In this document: positions 5,597-13,141 of the stretch, piece after piece | Numbering within the stretch: the first letter of the stretch is position 1 | How the letters are laid out: each line of letters begins with the position of its first letter | NCBI GenBank assembly: GCA_947454585.1 | Contig: CANGML010000017.1 | Coordinates: 1 to 15,621, forward strand | Reading direction: 5' to 3' | DNA from: Comamonadaceae bacterium | Lineage (GTDB): Bacteria; Pseudomonadota; Gammaproteobacteria; Burkholderiales; Burkholderiaceae_C | Length of the DNA: 15,621 bases | Position numbers and translations under genes: made by a program | Notes under the pieces: generated by a model | Told to the model about the DNA's origin: nothing | The model's input: the letters and a program-made list of their open reading frames with translations, nothing else | The model's database searches: none

Positions 5597-6043
5597 ATGA
5601 AGAAGAACACCCCTGACAAACGCCCTTCCACTGCCCGCCAACGTGGCCTCACGCTGATTGAGTTGATGGTGGTGCTGGCCATCATTGGCGTGCTGGCTGC
5701 GCTGATCGTCCCGAATGTGCTCAACCGCGCCGACGATGCGCGCGTGACTGCTGCCAAAACAGACGTAGGCAACTTGATGAACGCCCTCAAGCTTTATCGT
5801 TTGGACAACCGCAACTACCCTACCGCCGAGCAAGGACTGAACGCTTTGGTGGTCAAACCCGCCGTAGGCCCCACGCCGCTCAACTGGAAGCCTTACATCG
5901 ACAAACTTCCCAACGACCCTTGGGACCGTCCTTACCAATACATGAACCCCGGCATCAAGAGTGAGGTAGATGTGTTGTCGCTGGGCGCTGACGGCCAGCC
6001 TGGCGGCGAAGGCAAAAACGCCGACATCGGCAGCTGGCAATAA
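5597..6043 (+). CDS. gspG: Type II secretion system major pseudopilin GspG
   Basis: A 148-residue type IV pilin-like protein, the main subunit of the T2SS pseudopilus. The prepilin peptidase site is R-Q-R-G17|L18-T-L-I-E22, with the essential Glu at +5 and a hydrophobic helix 18-40. The +1 residue is Leu instead of the usual Phe. The C-terminal half has the GspG-specific Y-P-T-A-E-Q-G-L, D-P-W-D-R-P-Y-Q-Y and L-G-A-D-G-Q-P-G-G-E-G motifs, the last around the calcium site of characterised GspG proteins. In-frame starts also exist at 5585 (ATG) and 5564 (GTG). 5597 gives a 17-residue leader; 5585 would add four residues and lie next to a GGCGG. First gene of the plus-strand operon, divergent from gspC with 9-21 bp between starts. 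Confidence 0.95.
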   Translation: MKKNTPDKRPSTARQRGLTLIELMVVLAIIGVLAALIVPNVLNRADDARVTAAKTDVGNLMNALKLYRLDNRNYPTAEQGLNALVVKPAVGPTPLNWKPYIDKLPNDPWDRPYQYMNPGIKSEVDVLSLGADGQPGGEGKNADIGSWQ

Positions 6044-6062
6044 AACACCCCACCAATAAGCC

Positions 6063-6491
6063 ATGCAGCGCCAACGCGGCCTTACCCTGTTGGAGTTGTT
6101 GGTGGTGTTGGCCATCATCGCCATCAGCGTGGTGGGTGTGCGTCTGTCGCTGCGCGACAACCAAGAGGCCCAACTCACGCGCGAAGCGCAGCGCTTGGTC
6201 GCGATGCTGGAGGCGGCCCGTGTGCAATCGCGCACCCGTGGCGTCCCGATGGTGTGGGAGCCCTCGCCCAACGGGTTTGTCATTCGCGCCGCCACGGCCA
6301 ACCCAACGCAAGGCTTGGCCCCAACCCGCACCGAAATGTGGTTAGCCACAGACACACAGGCCAGCAGCCCGCAAGCAGTGTGGCTCGGGCCTGAGCCCAT
6401 CCTTGTCCCCATGCGGATCACGCTGAGCGTGGGAACCCAGTCGCTGACCCTGGGCACCGACGGGTTACAGCCTTTTGGGGTGCTGCCATGA
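6063..6491 (+). CDS. gspH: Type II secretion system minor pseudopilin GspH
   Basis: A 142-residue pilin-like protein. A very short leader ends at R-G6|L7-T-L-L-E11, with Glu at +5 and a hydrophobic helix 7-27. A family-typical helix follows (L-T-R-E-A-Q-R-L-V-A-M-L-E-A-A-R-V-Q-S-R), then a beta-rich globular end. GspH-type subunits join the pseudopilus as minor components. Starts 19 nt after the gspG stop and ends overlapping gspI by four bases (ATGA). Assignment rests on the N-terminus and position, since GspH globular domains are divergent. Confidence 0.9.
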   Translation: MQRQRGLTLLELLVVLAIIAISVVGVRLSLRDNQEAQLTREAQRLVAMLEAARVQSRTRGVPMVWEPSPNGFVIRAATANPTQGLAPTRTEMWLATDTQASSPQAVWLGPEPILVPMRITLSVGTQSLTLGTDGLQPFGVLP

Positions 6492-6862
6492 GGGAGCGAT
6501 ATGGCACAGGCGGCGCGCCAGGTTTCACGCTGATTGAGGTGCTGGTAGCGCTCGCCATCGTGGCCTTGGCCCTGCTCAGCGGGCTCAAAGTCAGTGGGGC
6601 GCTGACCTACAACGCGCAGCGCCAAACCGATGTGATGCTGGCACAACTCTGCGCAGACAACACCTTGCTCCAGCTGCGTCTGGCCCAACAAATGCCCAAT
6701 GTGGGTGAGTCGCGTGTGGCCTGCCTGCAAGCAGAGCGCACCTTCGACGTGGTGCTCCACGTCAGCACCACGCCCAACCCCTCGTTTCGCCGCGTCAACG
6801 CGCAGGTGTTTGACGGCGCCACCCCTGTGCTGAACGTCGCCACCGTGCTGGGGCGTTACTGA
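6488..6862 (+). CDS. gspI: Type II secretion system minor pseudopilin GspI
   Basis: A 124-residue minor pseudopilin with a 12-residue leader and site P-G12|F13-T-L-I-E17, followed by the helix V-L-V-A-L-A-I-V-A-L-A-L-L. The length and the N-terminal E-V-L-V-A-L-A-I-V-A-L-A match GspI, which forms the pseudopilus tip complex with GspJ and GspK and is thought to start its assembly. The start overlaps the gspH stop (ATGA) and the end overlaps the gspJ start (TGATG), so translation is probably coupled on both sides. Two cysteines (C55 and C79) are present. Confidence 0.92.
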   Translation: MRERYGTGGAPGFTLIEVLVALAIVALALLSGLKVSGALTYNAQRQTDVMLAQLCADNTLLQLRLAQQMPNVGESRVACLQAERTFDVVLHVSTTPNPSFRRVNAQVFDGATPVLNVATVLGRY

Positions 6863-7542
6863 TGCACAAGATGCAAAAGCAACGCGGTTTCACCCTGATC
6901 GAACTGCTGATCGCCCTCACCCTGATGGCAGTGCTCGCGGGGTTGAGTTGGCGCGGCTTGGACAGCCTGATGCGCAGCCGCGACGTGACGCAAGCGCAAG
7001 TCGACAAAACCGCCGTGCTGCAAACCGTCCTTGCCCAGTGGCAATCCGATCTGAATGCGGTTCAGCCCATCCCCGGCGTGGTCGACGCGGGCCTGCAGTG
7101 GAACGGCAACACGCTGCGCCTGACACGCCGCGCCACCACCTGGCGGGCCGACGGCAGTGATGCAGGCCTGTGGGTGGTGGCTTGGACGCTGCGCAACAAG
7201 CAATGGCTGCGTTGGCAATCCCCCGCGGTGCAAACCCGAGGCGCTTTGCTGCAAGCCTGGGCGCAAGCTGAGCGCTGGGGCCAAAACCCCAGCAGTGAGG
7301 ACGCCGCGCGGGAAACCAGCCTGATCCCCCTCGAGGCTTGGCAACTCAGCTACTTCCGTGGCAACGCGTGGTCTAACCCGCTGTCGAGCTCAGGGAACGT
7401 CACGCCCATGGGTGCGGCCACGCCCGAGGGCGCGTTGCCCGATGCCCTGCGCTTGCACATCGATCTTCCCGCCAGCACCGGCGTGCGAGGGCGCCTGACC
7501 TTGGACTGGATGCGGCCCAATTTCAGCAACAGCAAAACATGA
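6862..7542 (+). CDS. gspJ: Type II secretion system minor pseudopilin GspJ
   Basis: A 226-residue minor pseudopilin. The site is R-G9|F10-T-L-I-E14, with helix L-L-I-A-L-T-L-M-A-V-L-A and the family's following S-W-R-G-L-D. It is longer than other pseudopilins because of the wide beta-rich domain of GspJ, including the characteristic conserved block Q-W-Q-S-D-L (about residues 54-59). Expected to sit at the pseudopilus tip with GspI and GspK. The start shares its A with the gspI stop codon and the stop overlaps gspK (ATGA). Confidence 0.92.
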   Translation: MHKMQKQRGFTLIELLIALTLMAVLAGLSWRGLDSLMRSRDVTQAQVDKTAVLQTVLAQWQSDLNAVQPIPGVVDAGLQWNGNTLRLTRRATTWRADGSDAGLWVVAWTLRNKQWLRWQSPAVQTRGALLQAWAQAERWGQNPSSEDAARETSLIPLEAWQLSYFRGNAWSNPLSSSGNVTPMGAATPEGALPDALRLHIDLPASTGVRGRLTLDWMRPNFSNSKT

Positions 7543-8507
7543 CTAGCAACTCCGCACCTCAACACAAACAAGGTGGCGCTGCTTTACTGGCCGCCATGTT
7601 GACGGTGGCCTTGGTGGCCATCTTTGCGGCGGGCGCGCTGTGGCAGCAATGGCGCACGGTGGACGTCGAAGGTGCAGAACGGCAACGCAGCCAAGCCCGT
7701 TGGCTTTTGAGCGGCGCCTTGGACTGGGCCCGCGTCATCCTGCGCGAGGACGCTCGGGCCGGCAACATCAACGCCCCGACCGACCACCTGGCCGAACCTT
7801 GGGCCGTGCCGCTGCAAGAAGCACGCTTGTCGAACTTTTTATCGGCTCTACCAGACGGCAGCGGCAACACTGCAGAAGACGACAAACTGGCGCAGCAAGT
7901 CCTGCTGTCGGGGCAAATCATTGATCTGCAAAGCCGATTGAACGTGACCAATTTGCTGGTAGGCGAGCAACTCGATGCCAAAACCGTCATCGCCTTTGAA
8001 CGCCTGTTTGATGTGCTGGGTGTGCCCGCTGAACAGCTGCGACTGCTGACCCTTGGCTTGCTGGCTGCGCAACGTCAAAGCAGCAACTCGGGCAACAACA
8101 ATGCCTTGATGCCACAGCGCCTGGGCCAATTGACTTGGCTCGGGCTGGCGCCCCAAGCGCTGCAAACCCTCAGCCCCTTCATCACGGTGCTGCCCACGCG
8201 CACGGCGGTTAACCTCAACACCGCCAGCGTGCAAGTGCTGTACGCCAGCGTGCCCAGTCTGAGCATGACCGACGCCCAGCGTTTGGTAGAGCAACGCGAG
8301 CGTCAGCATTGGCCGAGCATGGAAGCCTTTCAAAAGGCCTTGGGGCGTAGCGTCAATCTTGAAGGCAGCCACAGCGTGAACAGCCGATTCTTCGAGGTAC
8401 TGGGTCGCCTACGGATGCCACAAACTGCCCTACAAGAACGCTCATGGCTGCAACGCGACAACACCGATGTGAAGGTGCTGTGGCGTGAGTCTGGCTCTCT
8501 ACAATGA
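7539..8507 (+). CDS. gspK: Type II secretion system minor pseudopilin GspK
   Basis: A 322-residue protein, the large tip pseudopilin. The N-terminus H-K-Q-G-G13|A-A-L-L-A-A-M and hydrophobic helix 14-34 fit prepilin processing. There is no Glu at +5, which is normal for GspK and suits its place at the very tip of the pseudopilus. The globular part shows the GspK features: W-L-L-S-G-A-L-D-W-A after the helix, I-D-L-Q-S-R-L-N-V-T-N-L (128-139), and the helix-hairpin V-N-L-N-T-A-S (224-230). The start overlaps the gspJ stop. The end lies close to, or overlaps, gspL depending on the gspL start chosen. Confidence 0.93.
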   Translation: MTSNSAPQHKQGGAALLAAMLTVALVAIFAAGALWQQWRTVDVEGAERQRSQARWLLSGALDWARVILREDARAGNINAPTDHLAEPWAVPLQEARLSNFLSALPDGSGNTAEDDKLAQQVLLSGQIIDLQSRLNVTNLLVGEQLDAKTVIAFERLFDVLGVPAEQLRLLTLGLLAAQRQSSNSGNNNALMPQRLGQLTWLGLAPQALQTLSPFITVLPTRTAVNLNTASVQVLYASVPSLSMTDAQRLVEQRERQHWPSMEAFQKALGRSVNLEGSHSVNSRFFEVLGRLRMPQTALQERSWLQRDNTDVKVLWRESGSLQ

Positions 8508-8514
8508 CCCATCC

Positions 8515-9711
8515 ATGTTGATCATCGCCCTGCCCCACGACGCCCACACCGCTAGCGCGGGGTATGCCCATGTGCACGCTGACGGACACAGTGTGTTGCG
8601 CAGCGCCACGGGGGCTGCCGCGACCTTGTCCAGTCATGCAGGCGAAGTGGTGGCCGTGGTGCCGTACAGCCGGTTGTCGTGGTTGCCCGTCACCCTGCCG
8701 CCCGCCAGCCAAGGCCCGCGCTTGGCCGCCGTGTTGCAAGGCCTGCTGGAAGACCGCTTGCTCGACGATGCACAGCAGCTGCACCTGGTGCTGTCGCCAG
8801 AGGCTGAGGCGCAAGCCCGCACGGGAGGCCCCGCCCTCGTCGCTGTGTGCGACAAAGTGTGGTTGCGCGAAGCGCTCGCTCCCTTGCAAGCCGTGGGCCT
8901 GACGGTGCAGCGCATCGTGCCCGAGTTGTCGCCCAGCGCACGTCCTGTCTTGCAAGTGATGGGCGAACCCGAACACGCACAGAGTGTGCTGTGTCATGCC
9001 CAAGGCGTGACCTTGTTGCCGCCCAACACCGCGCAATGGCACGCGTTTGCCGAACTGACCTCAAACGACCTGCAGATTCAAGCCGAACCTGCGATGGTGG
9101 CACGCGTGCAAAGCACCTTGCAACGCCAACCCCTGTTGCAAAGTGCCGCACAACGCTGGGTCAAGTCCAGCCAATCTGACTGGGACTTGGCGCAAGGCGA
9201 GTGGGCACAAGGACAGGCGCAACGTCTGCAACGCGCACTTCAAGCCGCTTGGCAAACCCTTGTGCATGCGCCCGCTTGGCGATCTGTGCGCTGGGGCTTA
9301 GCGGCACTGCTCGCCGCACAAGTGCTGGGACTGAATGTGCTGGCGTGGCGCGCGCGTAGCGACTTAGACGCACAACAAGCCTCGCTACAAAATATTTTAA
9401 AAACCACCTTCCCCTCGGTCACCTTGGTCATCGATGCACCGCTTCAAATGCAACGCGAGGTGGACCTGTTGCAACAACAAGCGGGCGCAACGTCCAGCAC
9501 CGATTTCGAACCCCTGATGGCCGCCTTGACCAGCGTCTTGCCTGCCGGCCAGACCCCTTCACAACTGCGCTTTAGCCAACAGACGTTGCGTGTGCAAGGC
9601 GTCACCCCTGACACCCAAGCCAGCAGCATGTCGCGACTTCAAAGCCAAGGCTTGCGCCTGCACCAAGAGGGCAACGACACCTGGGTCTTGCAAGCGGAGG
9701 GCGTGAAATGA
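8515..9711 (+). CDS. gspL: Type II secretion system protein GspL
   Basis: A 398-residue bitopic inner-membrane platform protein. The cytoplasmic part (about 1-255) has an actin-like fold in this family and binds the GspE ATPase; M-L-I-I-A-L-P, V-V-A-V-V-P-Y-S-R-L-S-W-L-P-V-T-L-P and A-A-V-L-Q-G-L-L-E-D-R-L-L are typical GspL segments. A single membrane segment (about 258-277) is followed by a coiled stretch and a ferredoxin-like periplasmic domain that pairs with GspM. An alternative GTG start at 8485 has GAAGG about 9 nt upstream and would overlap gspK by 23 nt, adding ten residues. I prefer 8515 because the first beta strand then begins at the usual place, but this is not settled. The stop overlaps gspM (ATGA). 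Confidence 0.88.
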   Translation: MLIIALPHDAHTASAGYAHVHADGHSVLRSATGAAATLSSHAGEVVAVVPYSRLSWLPVTLPPASQGPRLAAVLQGLLEDRLLDDAQQLHLVLSPEAEAQARTGGPALVAVCDKVWLREALAPLQAVGLTVQRIVPELSPSARPVLQVMGEPEHAQSVLCHAQGVTLLPPNTAQWHAFAELTSNDLQIQAEPAMVARVQSTLQRQPLLQSAAQRWVKSSQSDWDLAQGEWAQGQAQRLQRALQAAWQTLVHAPAWRSVRWGLAALLAAQVLGLNVLAWRARSDLDAQQASLQNILKTTFPSVTLVIDAPLQMQREVDLLQQQAGATSSTDFEPLMAALTSVLPAGQTPSQLRFSQQTLRVQGVTPDTQASSMSRLQSQGLRLHQEGNDTWVLQAEGVK

Positions 9712-10199
9712 AAACCCAACTTGTCGCGCGCTGGCAAGCGTTCAGCCCGCGTGACCAACGGGTCTTGTCGGTCCTGGCCAGCCTCATCGGGCTGTTGCTC
9801 TTCATCACCATTGCTGTCACGCCCGCCCTTCACACCTTGCGCGACAGCGACCAGCGGCGCGACCACATTGCGCAGCAACAGACCCAGATGCTGGCCTTGC
9901 AAGCGCAAGCCCAAGCGTTGCAGACCCGCACGTTGTTGTCGCGCGATGAAGCACTGCGGCAATTGCAAAACATCACACCCAAGCCATACATCCAGCTGCA
10001 AGTGCAGGGCGCGCGCGTGACCGCGCAACTCAAAGCGGTGCCCGCCACCGATCTAGCGCAATGGTTGGCGCAAGCCCGCCAGCAAGCACAAACACGGCCG
10101 ATCGAAGCAAACTTGATGCGCAATCTGGCATCCACCACCAACACGGTCTGGGATGGCAACCTCGTCTTGAGCCTGCCTAACCGCGGCGCGGCGCCCTGA
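9708..10199 (+). CDS. gspM: Type II secretion system protein GspM
   Basis: A 163-residue inner-membrane protein. A short cytoplasmic arm with the family's W-Q-A-F-S-P-R-D-Q-R motif is followed by a membrane segment at about 19-41. A Gln-rich coiled coil (about 45-85) leads to a small periplasmic domain with the L-S-R-D-E-A and A-T-D-L-A-Q-W-L-A pattern usual in GspM. It pairs with GspL in the platform. The start overlaps the gspL stop (ATGA), fitting coupled synthesis of the two partners. Sequence conservation in this family is low, so position and topology carry most of the weight. Confidence 0.92.
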   Translation: MKTQLVARWQAFSPRDQRVLSVLASLIGLLLFITIAVTPALHTLRDSDQRRDHIAQQQTQMLALQAQAQALQTRTLLSRDEALRQLQNITPKPYIQLQVQGARVTAQLKAVPATDLAQWLAQARQQAQTRPIEANLMRNLASTTNTVWDGNLVLSLPNRGAAP

Positions 10200-10216
10200 C
10201 GCACACAAGCTGCCCC

Positions 10217-11035
10217 ATGCAACAACCCAGCTCGCCCACCCCCGCGCATGCCAAATCACGCTGGGCTTGGGCGGGTGTGGCCTTGGGGCTGAGCGCGGCC
10301 TTGGTCACCCAAGCCCCCGCGTATTGGCTCACGCAAGTGGTCGCCACCATGACTGCCCAACGCATGCTGTTGCAAGACCCACAGGGCACCGTTTGGAACG
10401 GCTCCGCGCAGTGGGTGCTCAACGAAGGACCGCACAACACCGCCGTTGCCACGACCAGCCTACCCACCCGCGTGACGTGGCAACTGGCACCGCACATGGA
10501 CTTGTCGGCCTACCGCGTAGGGATCAGCGCTTGGGTGGCCAGCACGTGCTGCACGCCGCAACCGGTGCATGTCCAGCTGTCACCGCTTTGGCGAGGCGTG
10601 CGGATGCAGGTCAGCGACCACACCTCGCAATGGCCAGCGGCTTGGCTGGTGGGGCTTGGCGCCCCTTGGAACACCTTGCAGCTCGACGGGACGATGCAAC
10701 TGCAAACGACCCAGCTGGTGTGGGAACAACGCGGCGATGCCCCGCATCTGAAGGGTCAGGCGGAGCTGCAACTGCGTCAGCTGTCGACCCGTCTGTCCAC
10801 CTTGCGGCCTCTGGGCAACTACCGCGTGCGGGTACACGGCGGTGACACAATCGCGCTCACCCTCGATACGCTGGAAGGCAGCTTGCAATTGCAAGGCAGC
10901 GGCCAATGGCGACCAGGTCGCTTGCAATTCAACGGCGAGGCCACTGCCGCACCCGATGCGCAAGATGCGTTGTCCAACTTACTGAATGTCCTCGGCCAAC
11001 GCCAAGGGAACAAGTCGATTTTGAAAATGGGTTAA
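10217..11035 (+). CDS. gspN: Type II secretion system protein GspN
   Basis: A 272-residue protein with one N-terminal membrane segment (about 15-35) and a periplasmic beta-rich body. The G-T-V-W-N-G-S-A block at 57-64 and the later D-G-T-M-Q-L and G-Q-W-R-P-G-R-L-Q-F-N-G-E-A segments are characteristic of GspN. GspN is found in only some T2SS; its role is not well defined. An adjacent cysteine pair (111-112) is unusual for a periplasmic protein. It starts 17 nt after the gspM stop and ends 4 nt before gspD. Confidence 0.9.
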   Translation: MQQPSSPTPAHAKSRWAWAGVALGLSAALVTQAPAYWLTQVVATMTAQRMLLQDPQGTVWNGSAQWVLNEGPHNTAVATTSLPTRVTWQLAPHMDLSAYRVGISAWVASTCCTPQPVHVQLSPLWRGVRMQVSDHTSQWPAAWLVGLGAPWNTLQLDGTMQLQTTQLVWEQRGDAPHLKGQAELQLRQLSTRLSTLRPLGNYRVRVHGGDTIALTLDTLEGSLQLQGSGQWRPGRLQFNGEATAAPDAQDALSNLLNVLGQRQGNKSILKMG

Positions 11036-11039
11036 CACC

Positions 11040-13139
11040 ATGCTGAAGCTTCACACACCTTTTTTCTCACGTCACGCCCTGAGCTTGGCCATCAGCCTGC
11101 TGCTGATGCCCGCTGTCACCCAGGTCGCGTTGACGCACGCTGCGCCCGCCGCTAAAAAATCCACCGCGTCTCAGCCTTCAGAACAGCCCATCACGCTCAA
11201 CTTTGTGAACGCTGAGATTGAGTCCGTAGCGCGCACCTTGGCGACCTTGTCGAACCGCAATTTGGTGGTCGACCCCCGCGTCAAAGGCACGCTCAACCTG
11301 AGCACTGAGCTGCCTGTTTCGCCCAACGAGGCCTGGAGCCAATTTTTGGCAGCCCTGCGGTTGCAGGGCTTTTCCATGGTCGAGACCAAGGGTCTCTACA
11401 AAATCGTGCCAGAGGCCGATGCCAAGCTGCAAGGTGGCAACGTGCAAGAGATCCAAGCCGCCCACGGTGGCGCGAGCAGCGGTCAAATCGTGACGCACAT
11501 CTTCAAACTCAACTTTGAACAAGCCAACAACTTGGTGCCCGTGTTGCGCCCGCTGATTAGCCCGAACAACACCATCAACGTCAACCCCGGCAACAACTCG
11601 CTCATCATCACCGACTACGCCGACAACTTGCAGCGCATGGCGCGCATCATCGCCACCTTGGACGTGTCCAATGCCAGCGAGGTGGAAGTGATTCAACTCA
11701 AACACGCCATCGCGGTGGACTTGGCCCCCTTGGTGTTGCGCTTGATTGAATCGGGTAACAACGCGGCCACGCCCAGCCCAACCACCACCCCCGGTCAAAC
11801 AGGCACGGACTACAAAACCACGCTGCTGGCGGAGCCACGCAGCAACACCTTGATCTTGCGCGCCGCCAACCCCGCGCGCGTGGCCATGGTGAAGTCGCTG
11901 GTGACCAAGCTGGACCAACCCGGCGGCAGCAACCCCGGTGGCAACATCCATGTGGTGTATTTGAAAAACGCCGACGCCACCAAGCTGGCCTCTACCTTGC
12001 GCGCGGCCATCAGCACACCTACCGCGCAGGGTCTCAGCAACATCAACCCGCTCACACCCACACTGCCTGCCAACACCGGCAGCACGCTGGGTAGCAGCAC
12101 GAACTCGGGCACAACCACAGGCGGCCAAATTCAAGCCGACACGGCCACCAACGCCCTCATCATCACCGCGCCTGAGCCGCAGTACCGACAACTGCGGGCG
12201 GTGATTGACATGTTGGATCAGCGTCGCGCCCAGGTGATGGTCGAAAGTTTGATTGCCGAGGTGAACGCCGACAAAGCCCTGCAAATGGGCATTCAATGGC
12301 AAGGCGCCCTGGGCGCCAGTGGCGTGGCGGGCACCAACTTTGGCTCGACCGGCAACATCGTGGGGCTGTCGCAGGGGGGCACCACGGCCGCCACGGCTGG
12401 CATTGGCGCGGGTCTGAACATTGGCACCATCCGCAATGTGAATGGCACCACCGTGCTCAGCAGCTTGGCCAATTTCTTAGAAACCAATGGCGACGCCAAC
12501 ATCCTCTCCACACCCAACTTGCTCACCCTCGACAACGAAGAAGCCAAGATCGTGGTGGGTCAAAACGTGCCCTTTGTGACGGGCCAGTACACCAACGTCA
12601 CCACCGGCGGCTCGGTCAATCCATTTCAAACAGTCGAACGCAAAGACGTGGGCTTGACCCTGAAAGTCAGGCCCCAAATCAGCGAAACCGGCACCGTCAA
12701 GATGACCGTGTTTCAAGAGGTGTCCAGCGTGGACTATTCCAAGGCCGCCAGCATGGGCCTGATCACCAACAAGCGCAGCATTGAATCAAATGTGCTGGTC
12801 GAAGACGGCTCTATCGTGGTGCTGGGTGGTTTGCTGTCCGACGAATACACGGGCAATGCCAGCAAGGTGCCGGGCCTGGGTGACATTCCCGGATTCGGCT
12901 GGTTGTTCAAAAACGAGAGCCGCACGCGCAGCAAGAAAAACCTGATGGTCTTCTTGCGCCCGGTGGTGGTGCGTGACGCGGCATCCACAGATTCGCTGAG
13001 CACCAACCGCTACCAACAAATGATGGGCTTGCAACGCAGTGCCGTGCCCTCGTTCAACCCCTTGATCGACACCGGCACCCCGCCCACGTTGCCGCCCATG
13101 CCGTCCAACCCAACGCCGACACCTGCCTCTGCGAAATAA
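11040..13139 (+). CDS. gspD: Type II secretion system secretin GspD
   Basis: A 699-residue outer-membrane secretin, the pore for folded exoproteins. A Sec signal peptide (hydrophobic 13-31, cleavage near A34/A35) is followed by N0 (about 50-125), N1 (about 150-212), N2 (about 215-295), N3 (about 302-395) and the secretin barrel (about 398-642). The barrel includes V-E-S-L-I-A-E-V, the N-I-L-S-T-P-N-L-L-T-L-D-N-E gate region, and the V-P-G-L-G-D-I-P-G-F-G-W-L-F signature (610-623). Ser/Thr/Gly/Pro-rich inserts at about 238-257 and 325-362 interrupt the N domains, the second in the variable N3 constriction loop. The C-terminal 40 residues are Pro-rich and may hold the pilotin site, if one is used. 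No clear ribosome binding site; coupling to gspN is likely. Confidence 0.96.
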   Translation: MLKLHTPFFSRHALSLAISLLLMPAVTQVALTHAAPAAKKSTASQPSEQPITLNFVNAEIESVARTLATLSNRNLVVDPRVKGTLNLSTELPVSPNEAWSQFLAALRLQGFSMVETKGLYKIVPEADAKLQGGNVQEIQAAHGGASSGQIVTHIFKLNFEQANNLVPVLRPLISPNNTINVNPGNNSLIITDYADNLQRMARIIATLDVSNASEVEVIQLKHAIAVDLAPLVLRLIESGNNAATPSPTTTPGQTGTDYKTTLLAEPRSNTLILRAANPARVAMVKSLVTKLDQPGGSNPGGNIHVVYLKNADATKLASTLRAAISTPTAQGLSNINPLTPTLPANTGSTLGSSTNSGTTTGGQIQADTATNALIITAPEPQYRQLRAVIDMLDQRRAQVMVESLIAEVNADKALQMGIQWQGALGASGVAGTNFGSTGNIVGLSQGGTTAATAGIGAGLNIGTIRNVNGTTVLSSLANFLETNGDANILSTPNLLTLDNEEAKIVVGQNVPFVTGQYTNVTTGGSVNPFQTVERKDVGLTLKVRPQISETGTVKMTVFQEVSSVDYSKAASMGLITNKRSIESNVLVEDGSIVVLGGLLSDEYTGNASKVPGLGDIPGFGWLFKNESRTRSKKNLMVFLRPVVVRDAASTDSLSTNRYQQMMGLQRSAVPSFNPLIDTGTPPTLPPMPSNPTPTPASAK

Positions 13140-13141
13140 CC

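Noticed and set aside
5576..6760. Long upstream extension of the gspC frame (550 residues in all)
   Set aside because: The added part is antisense to gspG, gspH and part of gspI, all strong pseudopilin genes. Only the last 155 codons match GspC.
7539..7640. GspK as a defective pseudopilin because Glu +5 is missing
   Set aside because: Lack of Glu +5 is a normal property of GspK.
11178..12302. 374-codon minus-strand frame within gspD
   Set aside because: His/Gly/Val-rich shadow of the secretin gene in GC-rich DNA; no recognisable motif, and gspD is certain.
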